Positions 44,351 through 57,755 of a stretch of 64,000 bases of DNA are shown here, one piece after another. Position 1 is the first letter of the stretch, and every line of letters begins with the position of its first letter. Location: contig AP031355.1 of NCBI GenBank assembly GCA_037833965.1, forward strand, positions 17,819,501 to 17,883,500, written 5' to 3'. The stretch comes from Marchantia polymorpha subsp. ruderalis. Its lineage: Eukaryota; Streptophyta; Marchantiopsida; Marchantiales; Marchantiaceae. The translations under genes and the position numbers were made by a program. The notes under the pieces were generated by a model. That model did not search any database. It was not told where the DNA came from and was given only the letters and a program-made list of their open reading frames with translations.

Positions 44351-45536
44351 TCACATTTTCGTGTCATCTGCAAGGAACCATCACTTGCTGGTTAACAGTG
44401 GAAAGAAGGTGTATGTCATCAAAATCTTCCGCTCTTCTTACTGCAGATCTAAGCACCTTGGAACCGAAGTAGGTGAGAATAAGTCGAAAGTGTTAAAACA
44501 GACGATGTAATTGCAGCCGTCATCATGCGGCGTCCATGCTACGAGTCAACTTCAGCATTTTCTTCGATGTGTAGAGGCATCAATTTGAGGGATGGATCCA
44601 TACGTTCTGCATCCAGTTGAAATTGTCCTCGAGTTTAGACTCGAGGTAGAAGTTAAATCAAGAGTTCTTAAACCAAACGTCTGTGTTGCTTGAGGTATTC
44701 ATACCGTAACATGTTAATGTCTTAAATTTCCACATCATTGTTACTCCGAGGCGACTCCTCTGTTTGAACCTCGTATGTATACACGCCTTGGAGATTTTTG
44801 TTTGTAACATAATTATTGGTCTCTGCTTTGTTACTCCGTTCAATCCGAATCAATCCGGACAGGATTCGATCTCATAATCAATCAACTTCAGCGTTAGGTC
44901 ACCAACGTCAGGTCACGTCACGATCTATGAAATGCTTGAGCGAGTTCTCTGACACTAACTAGGATTGCAGTGGTGAGAAGTACGTCGTAACCTGAGCTGA
45001 AGGAGCTCACTTCGCAGCACCTCGAGTTTTCCTCGTCAGGATTACTAATCTGTATTTCAGGTTTAGCCAGTCCGTGGCATTACGAGATAGTAAGAAATTT
45101 TTGCCAAAAAATGCAGTTGGTGCCAGTTTGAAGTCCAAGGGTGGGAATAAAATTCATCGCAGTTGCCGAATGTAGTGATTCAGAATTAAAACGCATCTGT
45201 TTCTCACAAAGCTTATATCCCAGGATAAGATTTGTAGATTGCTCTATTCAGCAAGTTGCCATTTTTCAGACAGTGCGACGCAGTGACGATAAATTTGTGT
45301 AGAGATACCGTCGTCAGGCAAATCAAGAGTACCAGCGAATCATCAACTCATTCAGAATGTTTTAAGATCGATTAATGATATCGTATTTACAGTGCTTTCC
45401 ATCGTAAGAGGAAAGCTGGGGCCACGAAAGCAGTCTGATCCTTGGATATGTTTTCGAGCCACATCTGTCCGTTGTCTTCAATGACACAGAACAGACACTA
45501 ACCTACAGAATATCTCCGTGCGAAATTTCCACCTCC
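44351..45536. other. intergenic, no gene seen
   Basis: Possibly contains scraps of the peroxidase 3' end up to 44.5 kb. Otherwise no frame, RNA gene or repeat can be supported. Confidence 0.4.
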
Positions 45537-46243
45537 TCATGCTACACCTTCTTCTCTGAGACTGTCAGCTGCTTGAAGAAGTGACCGTCTTCGGCAGGAC
45601 CCCGTGTCCCATTTCATGACCCCGTTTTTGCTACTGACCCGGCTGTTAACATTGTAGCCGGTCGTTCTAAGCCCGCCCTCGAATTTCGTGCAGTTCGCCG
45701 TGACGATGAACTGTGAAGCTCCCACGAGAAAGTATCCGAAGCCCTGACAGGATTTCGTGTAGCCCGTCCCAGGAACCAAGTTTCCATTCACGTTGCTCAA
45801 ATAGTTGTCCAGGTTCACCTCAGCCGCCACAAAGTTACCCGCGTTGGTCCGGCATCTGGCTCTCAACTTGCCTCCTGAGTGGCTGAAGGGTGCTTTGCAA
45901 TATTTCAGAAAGCCGCCGCACTGCATCACGACGCACAACGCTGTCACTTACTCCAAATGGTCTGTCCACAAGCATTCTGATGACGAGAACTAGACAGCAG
46001 GCACAAATTCACTCTCGAAACTGCTCAAGCTTTAGCGACAAGGCGGTGATCAACTTATTCTAATAAGGATTTGAATGATTGTCTGAACATGAGCTCATCA
46101 GATCTCGCCCAAGAGCCCGAAAGGCAGTTGATCAAAACAGCATGCTACGTTTGTAGATCTCTCACCGCTTCTGCTGACTTCGATTCCGACGCACAGACAT
46201 ACAGAATTAGAACTGCATAAAACAGGGAATTGCTGGAAGCCAT
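45537..46243 (-). CDS. secreted cyanovirin-N homology (CVNH) lectin-like protein
   Basis: Two exons on the minus strand: 46243-46166 (26 codons, ATG to A-E-A) and 45920-45537 (127 codons plus stop), with a 245-base GT-AG intron in phase 0. Exon 1 is a signal peptide (MASSNSLFYAVLILYVCASE). Exon 2 holds two tandem CVNH repeats: CKAPFSHSGGKLRARCRTNAG with AEVNLDNYLSNVNGNLV, then KSCQGFGYFLVGASQFIVTA with NCTKFEGGLRTTGYNVNSRV and NGVMKW. Both show the F..SC...-C....-N.N.NG pattern, with paired cysteines for internal disulfides. Cyanovirin-type domains bind high-mannose glycans. They are known from cyanobacteria, filamentous fungi and some ferns. The C-terminus is short and Arg-rich (SCRRRSLLQ). 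A weak TATA-like site lies about 55 bases upstream (46297-46302). Mature length of about 127 is slightly longer than cyanovirin-N (101). Role in defence or glycan binding is inference. Confidence 0.85.
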
Positions 46244-46737
46244 GTCAGCGCTGGCTGATAAGAAACTTGTGCTACGAGACGAGCCCGAGAGATCTGATTA
46301 TATCGTTTTTGGAGGCGAGAACATCTCAAGAATGGATTGTTTTGAGGTGTGTCTGTCATTGACTCTGAGTACAACCCGTTCTTGGAGACGTTGTATGCAC
46401 AAGCTTCGTAGTTCGATGTGCTAGCAACGACAGAGCGTGAGGTCGTCGTGTCATCATCACCATGTTTTGTCATGCTTGGAATCACGATGATCTTGCCCTG
46501 TACCGTAGGTCTCTGACACTGTCAACCTGATCGACCATCGGTCCCCACATCCGACAGATGTTATCAGTTCTACCTACCGTTGTAGGCAAGAACAGAAGAG
46601 ACACAATCGTCATGAATATAACGATATGACGGTTGTGTACACTTGCAAACCTGGACAACAGGAAGGTCAACGAACGCCAACGCCATGTCACCCAGTTTTT
46701 GTTTACTATCCAAGTTTTTGACGGCATTCCATTGGAC

Positions 46738-46850
46738 CTTGTAATGAGTGAATACTTCAGATTCTGACTGGCCGTATCGATGGGGACCCGATCTTTAGTT
46801 TTGCTTTGATATATGTCGTCCATGCTTTTGTATCAGCTCTGGACTCAGTT
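46738..46850 (-). repeat. tandem duplication, copy 1
   Basis: About 110 bases resembling 47033-47143 at roughly four of five positions; shared words include GAATACTTCAG, GACTGGC, GCTTTGATATAT and TCTGGACTCA. The minus frame in this copy reads RVPIDTASQNLKYSLITR. Confidence 0.75.
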
Positions 46851-47032
46851 TTAGTGCAAACAAATATTCGTCATTGATTGTTTGTTTATTTATTTATTAC
46901 TTTATATTTATATATCTATAGACAGAATCGTAAGATTTGAATAAGTTATAAAAGTGATGTAAAATCTTTATCTCAATCCAGTTTCTTTTAGCCAAAGTGC
47001 TTTTGGTTCCTGAAGGGCGTGCATTACTGTAC

Positions 47033-47143
47033 TTTGTAACAGGCGAATACTTCAGCTTTAGACTGGCGGTATCGAATGGGACCCAAATCTCTAGTTTCGC
47101 TTTGATATATCTTCCATACTTTCGTATCAGGTCTGGACTCATT
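47033..47143 (-). repeat. tandem duplication, copy 2
   Basis: Second copy, 295 bases away. The minus frame reads WVPFDTASLKLKYSPVTK, parallel to copy 1. A much weaker third match may lie near 47667-47705. Whether either copy is coding is unclear. Confidence 0.75.
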
Positions 47144-47159
47144 CTCAGTGGATGAATAA

Positions 47160-50100
47160 GTTCGCGGTTATTTCGGAGTGTGATTGTTCATATCTATAAA
47201 ATAGTTTATGTGAAATTTAATTGATAACTATGAACCTTATACTCAAAACTGTGACTCCATCAAATTTTTTCCCCTATTTATATGTCATTTATGGAAAGAG
47301 ATGCTTTCAACACAACGCTTCAAAATTGACTTTCCAATAAATGCATTCTTACGCCGTACTAAAGCAGACTGCATCCCCATAAGCTGATTCAGTGTCCTAC
47401 AAAAAGCTACCTTTAGGGCACAGCAGACACTGCAAGAGCCAAATTCAAATCTCTGTCAACGCAGGAGTTATGAGACTTAAAGGGATGAGACATGAATATC
47501 GAAGCCGCCTTTTAGTTGACTGGCCACAACGGCTTATGACCATGTCTACGATTTGAGGTGGCCAGGTTGACTATTCCCATCACAGTACTCGGTTACTACT
47601 GGAGAAGCGTACATAGCAGACTTTCGCATCCCCAGAGCAGGTCCCGGTCAACGAAGATAAGAGGAAAGTAGACTGGCCGTGGCGATCGAAGTCCAGAAGT
47701 CTACATTACCTCGCTCGAAGCGGTTTAGACCAGCAATTAATAAAGAAAAATCTGGAAATCTTACAACTGATGAATGAAAACCCAAGGTAATATGGGACTA
47801 GTGCACCAGATATTTTGGCAACACTTTGATAAATTAGTTTATATGATATAGAGAAATATGAATGAAAGATCAACATTGCCATTTTTTCGCATACAATTTC
47901 TACCTAGAGAGTGCATATATGCAGCCTAAAATTGTTAACATAATTGTCTAGTAAAGTAGTTTTCTTACACTCTCTCACTACTGTACTAAGCCACGTTGGC
48001 ATGTCTAATTCCATCTTTTCAAGAATAAATTTCTAAATTTTAGAGTTTAGGATTCTTACCACTGTACTTTATAGCTTATTACTGTACAGTATACGTTTAA
48101 GAACTCATCCGTATATGTATTTTCCTCAGTTAAGTAAGCATTATTATCCCAAAAAAATAGGCAGCAAATGTGTGAGGCAAACGGATATTGCTTCAGGATT
48201 TGCTCCGTGTTACTCACACATTTTTTCATAGTTGCTTCACTAACATATAACATATGAGTTGTGCGCTAGAGCCCTTTTGCTAGGAACATACGTGTTTCTC
48301 AGCTTCACTATTATATTGCAGCATTGGAAGTCATTTAGGCGTTTTCCGGTCTGTTTTTCCAACATTGCAACCAAATCAAATGATTAAAAAGTGATTTCTC
48401 CAAAGTACGCACAAAACTTTCAGGTTTAAAGGCGGAGACTATTGAAAGCTCCAATTTCAGTATAAAAAAAATATTTATTATCATCCCAAAAGATGTTATC
48501 ACGTGTATGATGTTTACAAGATAAAATTGATCTGCTTCAAACAAATACTTTGTAATTTTTTATACAAAAGAGTTCAATTTTTATGTCATGTTAGTTATCT
48601 ACACTCGTGTGACATAGCAAACATTTTAAAGTTCTAGCCATAATTGGTAGCTATAGTATTTACTCTAAATTGAGTTGAAACATTATGAAAAATATTTTAT
48701 CTGAAATTTATTAAACTTTGATACAAATAATAAAAATGCCCACTCATATATAAAATCAAAATATATCTTCATTCATATCAAAAGTTATTTACTTGTGTAA
48801 AACACTTATGAGATGATAGAGTTCCATGCATACCTGAGACTAAATTTTTGGTATAGCCAAAAAGTAAATAAATTTCATAAAAGTCAGATCTATTAATAAA
48901 AACCATAGAAAAGATTAGTTTTATCAAGGTTCATGGTACAATGTATGTCTCTAGTGATTTGTGATTACAACAATAAATTGTCTTAATGGATAAATCATCC
49001 CAAGTTGACCATAATTACATCTTTTAAGAAGATGATTACACAATATGTTCCTTCCACATATGTCAGAAATGAAAAAATCATTAATTATAATTTCAGAAGC
49101 AATGTTTGGCAAAATCACAACAATAGTTGAAAAATTAAAAGCACATACACACTCAAATAATGAACATATTTGGTTTGTCACTTCATGCTATATTCACAAA
49201 AACACAATAATTTCTACTAAAAAAATCCTAGATTAGTATCTAAAGCTTTTTTGGTAATGAAAATTTAACCTAAGCCCTAATTAGGATTGAACTAAAAAAA
49301 TGAACTTGAACAATATTTCCGTTAACTCATGTTGTGAACAAAATAAACTCTTCAATCTATATAATTAATCTATTAAATAAATTAAAATATAATATACTTT
49401 ATGTAAATCTAAATATAATCAAACTATATCCAAAATTTGTATATATAAATTTATTTATTTATTTATTGAAAGGTAAGAATTTGCTAGTGAATTTTACTTG
49501 TGCTCCTCATGCAAAATTTGCAAAGTAATACAATTTATTTATTTTTAATTTCCAAAAAATTAATTTTTGATCAACCCATTAGATAGATTAAATTTACTCT
49601 CAATCCTGATTAATTTCATTATTAAAAAATTTATATTTAATAAAATGATACATAATGACAATGTGTTTCACTCAGCTTTGTATCATTTGAATTGCAATAG
49701 GTAGTAACACAATTTGAGTTTCACAATGACGATTGAAAATAGTAGATTTCAATCTTAGTATTGATGTATTCAATTAATTTTTATTTTTGTTGTTGTTACA
49801 TATTCAATTTTCATCGTGCAAAAAACTATACAGTCTTGCAAAATAGTTATTCAACTAATGCTTCCTATCATCACATGTAATCACAGTTATAGTTTTCTTC
49901 TTGTTTAGATTTTATTGATAGTCAACAAGGATTTGACAATGTCATTAAGCCAATAAAAATAAAGATTAATTATTTGTACTTGTAAAATACATGAAAATTC
50001 ATTACAATAATTTTCAATGTAACTTTTATTTATTTGACATGTATATGTTCATCTTTTATATAGCTAAAATAAAATAAAGTTTATTGCATATCAATAGAGA

Positions 50101-53100
50101 CATAAGACTGTGTAAAGTTTGTCAAAGCAAATTGATTATATATTTTTTTCTCAATAACATAGATTTATTATTGAGTTGCAAATAGTTGAAATTGCAATAT
50201 CAAAGTATTCATACTTATTAAAAGTCTATTCTCAAAAACACATTAAATGTACTTGACTTGAGACAATAATGTTTTATTTTTTTGAAATAGTTATGAACGC
50301 TCATCATTAATATAATTTTTTACTTACTCAAATCTTTCATATTAAATGTAAACTCCAATTGATTGTTACATCTGTTTACATTGCAATAATTTTTTGTTAA
50401 AATGACAATGTTATTCACCTAAAATAAGGAGATTGAAGATTTTATTTTACAAAATCTACACATATACATATGTATCATACAAAATAGTTAAATATCCTTG
50501 TGCTTTATTGAACTCATCAAAGTTTGCATACTACTATCTACAAGCTTGTTTTAATCTATATATTGATTTTAAATCATCCATAAACTAGATTTTTTTGAGA
50601 TTTTTTTAAAAATCTATTGATTTTTTCATGTAGATTTATAGTGAAATACTACAATTTCACTCATCTAATCCATTATCAAACTAATTTCTGCAGCAAGTGC
50701 TCAAACGAGTTAGATTCTAGCATTTTTTGCTGCTATAGTCATTTTTTATTAGCTAAAATTAAAAAAAAAGATTATTTAAGATGGAGATAGAATTGCATCA
50801 GAATGTACTATCTATAGTCATCATATCAAAAATACGTCTGCTTGATGGTAAAGTATAAATGTGCTAGTTGACAACAACATGTAATCAATCCATGTGCTTG
50901 TTAGATTTACATTATATGTTCATGTGTTTGTTAGCCATTTCATCAATCTAGTAGAAATAAATTTGATGATATGAACAAGATTTTGTTTTCTTGTAAATAT
51001 CAAAAAGATCTATCAAAAAGTAGTCAAACAAATCAAAATTTCTCTCATTTTAGAGTTTGTGTTTCATCTTTGAGTAAACTATTGATTAAATTCTAGTGCT
51101 ATGATGGTAACAAACTTATTTTCATAACTTTGAATTAAGTGTTCTGATAAAACTTGATTCTTGAGAATCTAATATCATCAAATTCATGTTTGAGTAATGA
51201 TATCTGATAGTATTAAAAATTTGACAGAAATCTTTTATCTACATGTAGAAAGAGCAATAAAATATAATTTTTGATTTTGACGATACAAAAACGTTGGATA
51301 GGAATCTTATATTGCAATGACAATAAAATTTTATGAATCTTATTGAATAACATCATTTTTGAATGTATTTTGTGGCAGATGTGGGATGTAAAATTTGTGC
51401 TTTAAATGATGAATTTGAGTGTGTGATTGAAATTTTAGAACGTTAATTATTAAAATATTTGAAATTTTATCATTTTAGTTTTGTACTACAATTTCAATGA
51501 ATTTGAATTGTAAATCATTCAAGATGGTTTGATTTAACACACACGTAAATATATTAAAAAACAAAATGTAAACATATTTTTTGTGAGAAATTATAATATC
51601 AATTCATATAAAACTTTGAAAGTATCATTTTTATCTTTTATGATTCATTTGTTGAGAGATTGTATGATCTTCATACAAATCCTGTATGAAAGTGAGTAAA
51701 AACAACATGAAAACATCTGATATATATGAGATTTTAAATTCAATCATGTTTGAAGAAAAAAATTTAACACCAACTTAGTAAAATTACATACAAAGCAACA
51801 TGAAAAATAATACATCTGTTGTAAATAGTGAAAAAGTAGACAAAAATCAAAATGTATGATCAATTAAAATTAATTTCTATCAATTTTATAGCAGAACTAT
51901 TTATCATTTTTCAAACATATCTAAAACAACTAAATTTGACACACAGTTAAAAGCTAAATTTGATGTTTAATACAATGATGTAGCTTACCTATAGAAATTG
52001 CATACAAAGTTTATCTTTTAGTGAATTATCCTTTTAAGCCGTAGTTATATAATTACAAATGAAAAAAAATCCAATCATATGAATGGATTTGAATATTTTT
52101 TCTTGTCATCAATTAGATTTTGTTTCAACTTGTATATTCATTTACTATTAATCAAAGTTTTATTTGTTCAATGTTTCGTTAACTTCTACATTTTGTAATT
52201 CATCAACGGAATCAAATTACTCTTTAGAATAATATCGCAATCAAGCTTATTGATAAAATATTGAAGTCATGCTTCTTCTAAGAATAATGCAATGTTATCA
52301 CTTTACTCTCTCGATCTTATTTTTTTCAAAAGTGAATCAATCAACCTATTAAATATATTTTTAGAAGTTTTGGTATAGCAGTATAAGTTTTTTTGTAGAT
52401 GAGTTTATTTATTCTTCATTGTCCGATGCAATTACTTGAATTTCATTGATGATTATTTGCTAGTTCAATTTTTTATTTTCTTAATATTGAAGCGTTTCCT
52501 TATGTCACATCATTCAATTCATGATGAAAAATTTCTCCCTCAACGACATAAAATAGTGAAAATATTTTGTTGTTGGAAAATTTTATAAAATATCTTACTA
52601 ACTCAATGATATGAGCTTATTGAAAAAAAACACAAGAATTTCACAAACTATTTAATCTCATAATTTGTAGTACTTCACATCACTAGCATATTTAAATCAA
52701 TGACATTTCTTATATGTCTGATCCAAATTATTAATTAAGGAATGAGAGTAAAATAAGTATATCAAAATACCAAAATCAACCATCCATTAGTATCTCAATT
52801 CAAACGGTGTGAAAAACTAGATTGTAGTGAAAAAAAACTTGACATGATTTGAAACATTCATCCAATTACAATTTAACCCAAACGATGTCAAAACATTGAA
52901 TAAAGTCAAAAGAAAATTTTTAAAAAATTTGAATACCATATATTTGTGATTCAATTCAAAAACTATTAATTTATGAAAAACTAAAGATTTATTAAATATT
53001 TAAAAACTCAATTCATCTGGTAAATAAATGGAATAATTATTCTAACATTGCTTGATTACTTTATAAAAAACTCATAATTCTATTCTATAACTTGGATGAA

Positions 53101-53201
53101 ATGTAGAGTTTTATCATGTTACTTTTAATAAATCAAAACTCCAAAAATTTATAGTATCGGTATCGAATCCGTAGAACCCGAATCGATAACCCGGAGCCCT
53201 A
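47160..53201. other. very AT-rich decayed repeat block
   Basis: No gene. From about 47.8 kb it is extremely AT-rich, with only short random frames. No plastid or mitochondrial gene, rRNA or tRNA is visible. AT richness stops abruptly at 53.2 kb, where a hAT-type terminus is found, so much of the block may be one or more old methylated transposons that lost cytosines by deamination. Confidence 0.5.
53159..53201. mobile_element. right terminus of a hAT-like element
   Basis: Reading the minus strand from 53201: TAGGGCTCCGGGTTATCGAT, then TCGGGTTCTACGG. The first nine bases equal the left terminus at 25582, and the ATTCGGGTT subterminal word is shared. The expected 8-base duplication would be CTCAGCAC at 53202-53209. 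I did not find its partner upstream, so the left end is unplaced. Confidence 0.5.
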
Positions 53202-56200
53202 CTCAGCACCCATGGCATTCTTGGAATCCCGACCCATCTGACAATGGTAAATGTCCAAGCAAAGCGTGTTCATAACATGAATGGAAGCGATACGGAACAC
53301 TAGTTGGCATTGCACAGGGCTACAAACCTGGGAGCTGAAGAACTTGCATGGCGAATGGAACCAGCGGCCACTCCCTACGACTTCACCAATCTCCATCAGG
53401 CTCCACTCTGGAGCATTAAGTCCATATGACATATAGACAGTGAGATGTATGAATACATATCAAGACCCCGGATGGCGAAAAGATGGAGAATCCTGCTCCT
53501 GCACCTTTTCTCCTCCGTATGGAAAAGAACCATGATGGCACACATCCACTGGCTACTAGACAACAATATAATTGAATAATGAGTGAAGAGACTCCGCGAA
53601 GTTGTCCTAAGAATGCCATATGGTGGGTGAATGCCCGATTATTGAAAATTGGAATTCGGATGACGCCAAACGTGGAGCGAAGGGAAAATAGAATATTTAG
53701 AGTTCTTGCGGCCGAGGACTTGTTCCGGACAGCAAAGAGGTTTACAAGTCTGATCATAGCATTTCTTGCTAATGAAGCCGGCACTGTGCCACGAAAGAAG
53801 ATACGTAGTATGTCTTCTTTCGTGATAACCCGAATTGAGTACATTGCCCATGCTCAGGAACCATGAAATCATTTCAAGGTCTTTGCACATGCATGATTAT
53901 CTGCAGGTGCTGTGTCGTTTCTACACTCCAATGTTTAGTCGGATTCGCAAGGAAGATTCCCCACAAGCTGCAGGACCGGGGTAGTGCCTGACAGTAAGCG
54001 ATTAACTGACAATGGAATATAATTTCATGCTTCTTCAGCAGCTTGGCAAGACATGTGCACCATGTCAAGAATCCCTTGCCTGTATAACTTTCAATTCTGC
54101 TGTCGAATGTACGAACACTCACCCAAATACTTGTGTGAAGATGTACCCTTCCAGCATTTACAGATGTCACCTTCTCCTTCATCTTTATCTACGAATTCAG
54201 TGACGACTTTCTTGCGGCTGGTTGCGTCTAGTGATCGGTCCCGTCACATCTGCTCACTCAAAGAAGAACATGTTTGTAAAGAGGTCAGCTGCCATCAAGT
54301 TTTCAACAGTACTCTGGGGGATTCCATCTTTTCAGGTTCAATTGCTCCAATAAGTCGATCGGCTTCACGTCGATGGCAACTATATGCTGCAGCAACTTCT
54401 TAAAAGTAACAACAATGTATTAATTGGCAGCATAAGCCACGGAGCTTACCGAGAGTTCCTCCAAAGCAAACCGGAATGATATTTCCAGTCAGGAAGGCGA
54501 TGTCCCATACAATGGCTATGGATTCTTTGACTCGGGTTCTAGTGTTGCCTCACGATGTTGCAGATCGCTGGAAATTCTTTTGCAGACAGCACCGATTGTT
54601 TCTGTGACGCAGCTCAACTGAATGGTTTTACATGTGATATGGCTCATTCAAGCGGCATGGACTTATACGAGCAGTGTAGTTCCAGAGGGTTGATAACTTA
54701 TAACCAGAAACTCACACTCGTCTCAGGGTTTTGTCGTGCCTTGAGTAAGGAAACTGTGAGAAGAATTTAATAGATCAAGAGAACATAGACCTCGCAGTTT
54801 GTTGTAAGTTCAACTTGAATCGTCTGAGGGTGATACGTTCACTGGTCAGCCTCAACCTCATGACGTCTTGCACCTCATGGCTCTGCTCATAATCTTCTGT
54901 AGCGTACATATGTCCACCGCCTTTGATTTGCTCCTCCCACGTTCTTGCACTTTATGAAATTTTGTCTCTCAGCCCGAGCAACTGTGCCTTACATGAATTG
55001 ATCCAAAGGAGTGACCAACATCAAAAGGACATTATCAAATCATCCCGGAGATTTATATATCAAAATATATATTCATAACCTTATATAAAAAAACTAATAA
55101 ACAAGATTATTACAGTACATATATAAGATGATATGATTTTTTCAATTTTCTCTTGAAAATTACTCTAATTGAGATTTCAATCCACAAAATACTTAACGAC
55201 ATCTATGAAATTACAGATACCAAATGATAAATGACGTTTTTAGCGATAATCTAGCAATTTAATTTGATGTATATCTTAATCTTTGAAATGAATCTTGACA
55301 AATTTTTGAACAAACACAAAAATTGAAAAACATAAAAGCATAATCTATAATGAATTAAATGTGTATAAAACAGATAGAAACCTTGTGTTCGAGTCAAATG
55401 TGCAAATTGTCAATAACCAATTACATGTACCCTGCTCCTTATAAGAAGATTGTTATTTTACACACACTCTCGTGGAATTGTAAAGAAATGAACAATTAAA
55501 ACAAAACTGTAGAGCATCAGTTTTCTAAAAGTCGTTAAAATTTTTTTATCGAATTTTATATTTAAACACTAATTCTATCAAATCCATCTCAATGAACCAT
55601 ACCACTAGTTTGTTTACCGGTTCATGAATTGTACAAATAAAAGTTACACAGAAGTTAGCTACCGATAACAACGCATACATCCAGATATGTTAGTTATGTG
55701 AGGTAAATTTACGTGCTCGGAGATCACGTGAGCATTCTCGTGATTTGCAAAGAACGGAGCCAGGTATCGTAGTGATTGCTGTTTTTGATAGATGTACTTT
55801 GCTTGGTTCTCCGTCCTAAGCGATAAATAGCATACTCGAATCTGATCCTGATATAGAGAGTTGATCAGAGTCACCGTCGCCCCTACATTTTTCTCATGCC
55901 TGATCGATGAGATGACTTGACTGAGTAAAGTTAAAGACGCACCACCTCGATTTCCGTCACGATATCAAAATGCCCCTCGCCATTAGATGCAACTGCATCG
56001 CGGTAATTGCGATAAAAGCAAGTAGTGCACTGATCATATAATGGGTTGAAATGTGAGCCAGACAGAATACAATATTTTGCCGCTGAGAAATCCACTGACG
56101 ATCAGAGTTTAAAGCTTATTACTGACGGCAGTTTGTTCAACTTTCGAATGCAGGCTGAATTCACACAGTCGAAAACAACTGCTGTAAACTCCGCAAGTTC

Positions 56201-57755
56201 TTTGAAACCCGTGATTCGATGTAGTCGGGCTTACTCATCATCTAGAATGATCAGAGTGGATCTTCGTCTAATTCAGTCCATTACATCTATCCAATAATTG
56301 AAATCGTGAGGTTGTATAATGGCAATCTCTTCGTGATAGATGAAATTGACCTTGCTTGCCAGACAGTGTGAAGAAAAACCAAAATTAACAAGCCCCTACA
56401 TGAGCAGGCTGATAGCTTTAGTGGAAATGGAGGAATTTTAAATCCAGGAGAATTTCATATGACATTATCTTCAGTTCATGTTGGCTTATGTACAAATCCA
56501 GGAGGGACGTGAATCGCCTAGAATCCACATTTCATATCTGAGGCCACTTTATAAAGTAAAGAATTCAGAGTCTGGTTCCTGTCCAACGTGATTCACAGCT
56601 ATGTTTACTTACTGAGTAGTGTAGTTTGCAGCTTCCTAGCTCCTCTCAGATCAGAAGGATGTCCTCGACGCAATTGCTTCATTTCTTTGAAAACATGTGA
56701 TGTATTTGTCTCATGTTCCTGTAAGCGAAGCATAGCCTTCTAATGAGATGGTAGCTCGTGTACACATATTTGAGATCTGAAGTACTTCGTGATTGCTTTG
56801 GCGCCTTATATTTCAAGGTGTTCAAAAGACGTAGTGCTTTGTGCAGGAAATATGGGGCAGTTAGATAAATAACTGAGTTCAGATATCCCAACGATGAGAT
56901 ACGTTCCCCAGTACTAGATATCAGCTGGAGAATAGCAGACACGGGCATTGAATAATCGAAAACACAACTTGACACATGATGTTTGTCACTGCAGACGGAA
57001 AGGAGGCCGGTGGAATCTATGCCTGCATGTCTTATTTCGAAGGTCGTGATCCCTCACTTGCACTATCCCTTGAAATGTATGGCCCTTTCTTATTGAGTTA
57101 TAGAGCGCGTGAAGTGAGTCCGTGAGTGCAGCTCAGTCGTTGAAGGCTCCAACTGGACCTGCGTCTACTGTTCGAGATGAAGCCTGTGAAAGATGCATAG
57201 ATACAGAGTTTTTCCGACTGCCTCCAATTTGAATAGTTGAGCCAGCCAATCATCTGTACTCAAGCAGCCTGTGATCCTAGAGGCAACCATGGAGCTTTTC
57301 GGCTGGACTCCGAATCCAGGTGCTATCTGCAGTCAGGCTGGATTGAAGTTCAAGATCCCCCAACGGGGGAGGAAAAGACTCTGACTCCTTGCTTTGCAGG
57401 AATTATGCCGGGTCAGTGGCGACTGGAGTCGGACCCTGGATTCAACACCTATAAGAAGATCACACACATCGGATAATTCACAGTTGACCTCTCCCAGCTT
57501 TCAAAACAAGCAGCACTCAGCCCCAGCTTCTTTCAAGCTCGGCTGAGCTCGCTGCTTCACAGCACGGTGAGCAAAGGATGAGCCGATTCTGTTACTTGCC
57601 GTTTTCGACTGGTACTTTCATCTTCTGTGAATTCGGATACTTCAGGACTTGCAAATACTTCTAAAAGCAGCATTTACATTTGCAGATATGTTTCTGACAG
57701 TATTTCGTCCTTGTTCAGATAAATTTTAGATTAGATTCAATTTTTGACGACGAAG
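53202..57755. other. intergenic, no confident gene
   Basis: 53.2-54.8 kb has ordinary composition with several medium frames on both strands (for example 53416-53844 minus, 53579-53866 plus) that overlap each other and show no family motif. 55.0-55.6 kb is AT-rich. 55.6-57.7 kb has short motif-less frames and ends in the peroxidase promoter region, where I see no convincing TATA box. Confidence 0.4.
54405..54773 (+). pseudogene. possible Cys-rich/CVNH-like remnant
   Basis: One frame reads VPYNGYGFFDSGSSVASRCC, and another (54555-54770) reads ADSTDCFCDAAQLNGFTCDM, then SSGMDLYEQCSSRGLITYNQ. Spacing of C, SG.DL and RGLI.Y is vaguely like a CVNH repeat (C....G....S.DLN..I.N..G.L). The two frames would need a shift to join. 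Weak call; it may be chance. Confidence 0.2.

Noticed and set aside
47800..53200. AT-rich block as an organelle DNA insertion
   Set aside because: No plastid or mitochondrial gene, rRNA or tRNA recognisable; TE decay explains composition better.
53416..53866. Medium-length frames on both strands at 53.4-53.9 kb as a gene
   Set aside because: They overlap each other, no family motif or consistent splice structure was found.
56679..56975. 98-codon minus frame faintly like a lipid-transfer (CRAL-TRIO) segment
   Set aside because: Resemblance limited to a few residues (VIYLTAPYFL); no flanking domain parts.
57744..57755. TTG at 57744 as the peroxidase start
   Set aside because: ATG at 57756 begins a standard signal peptide and gives normal length.
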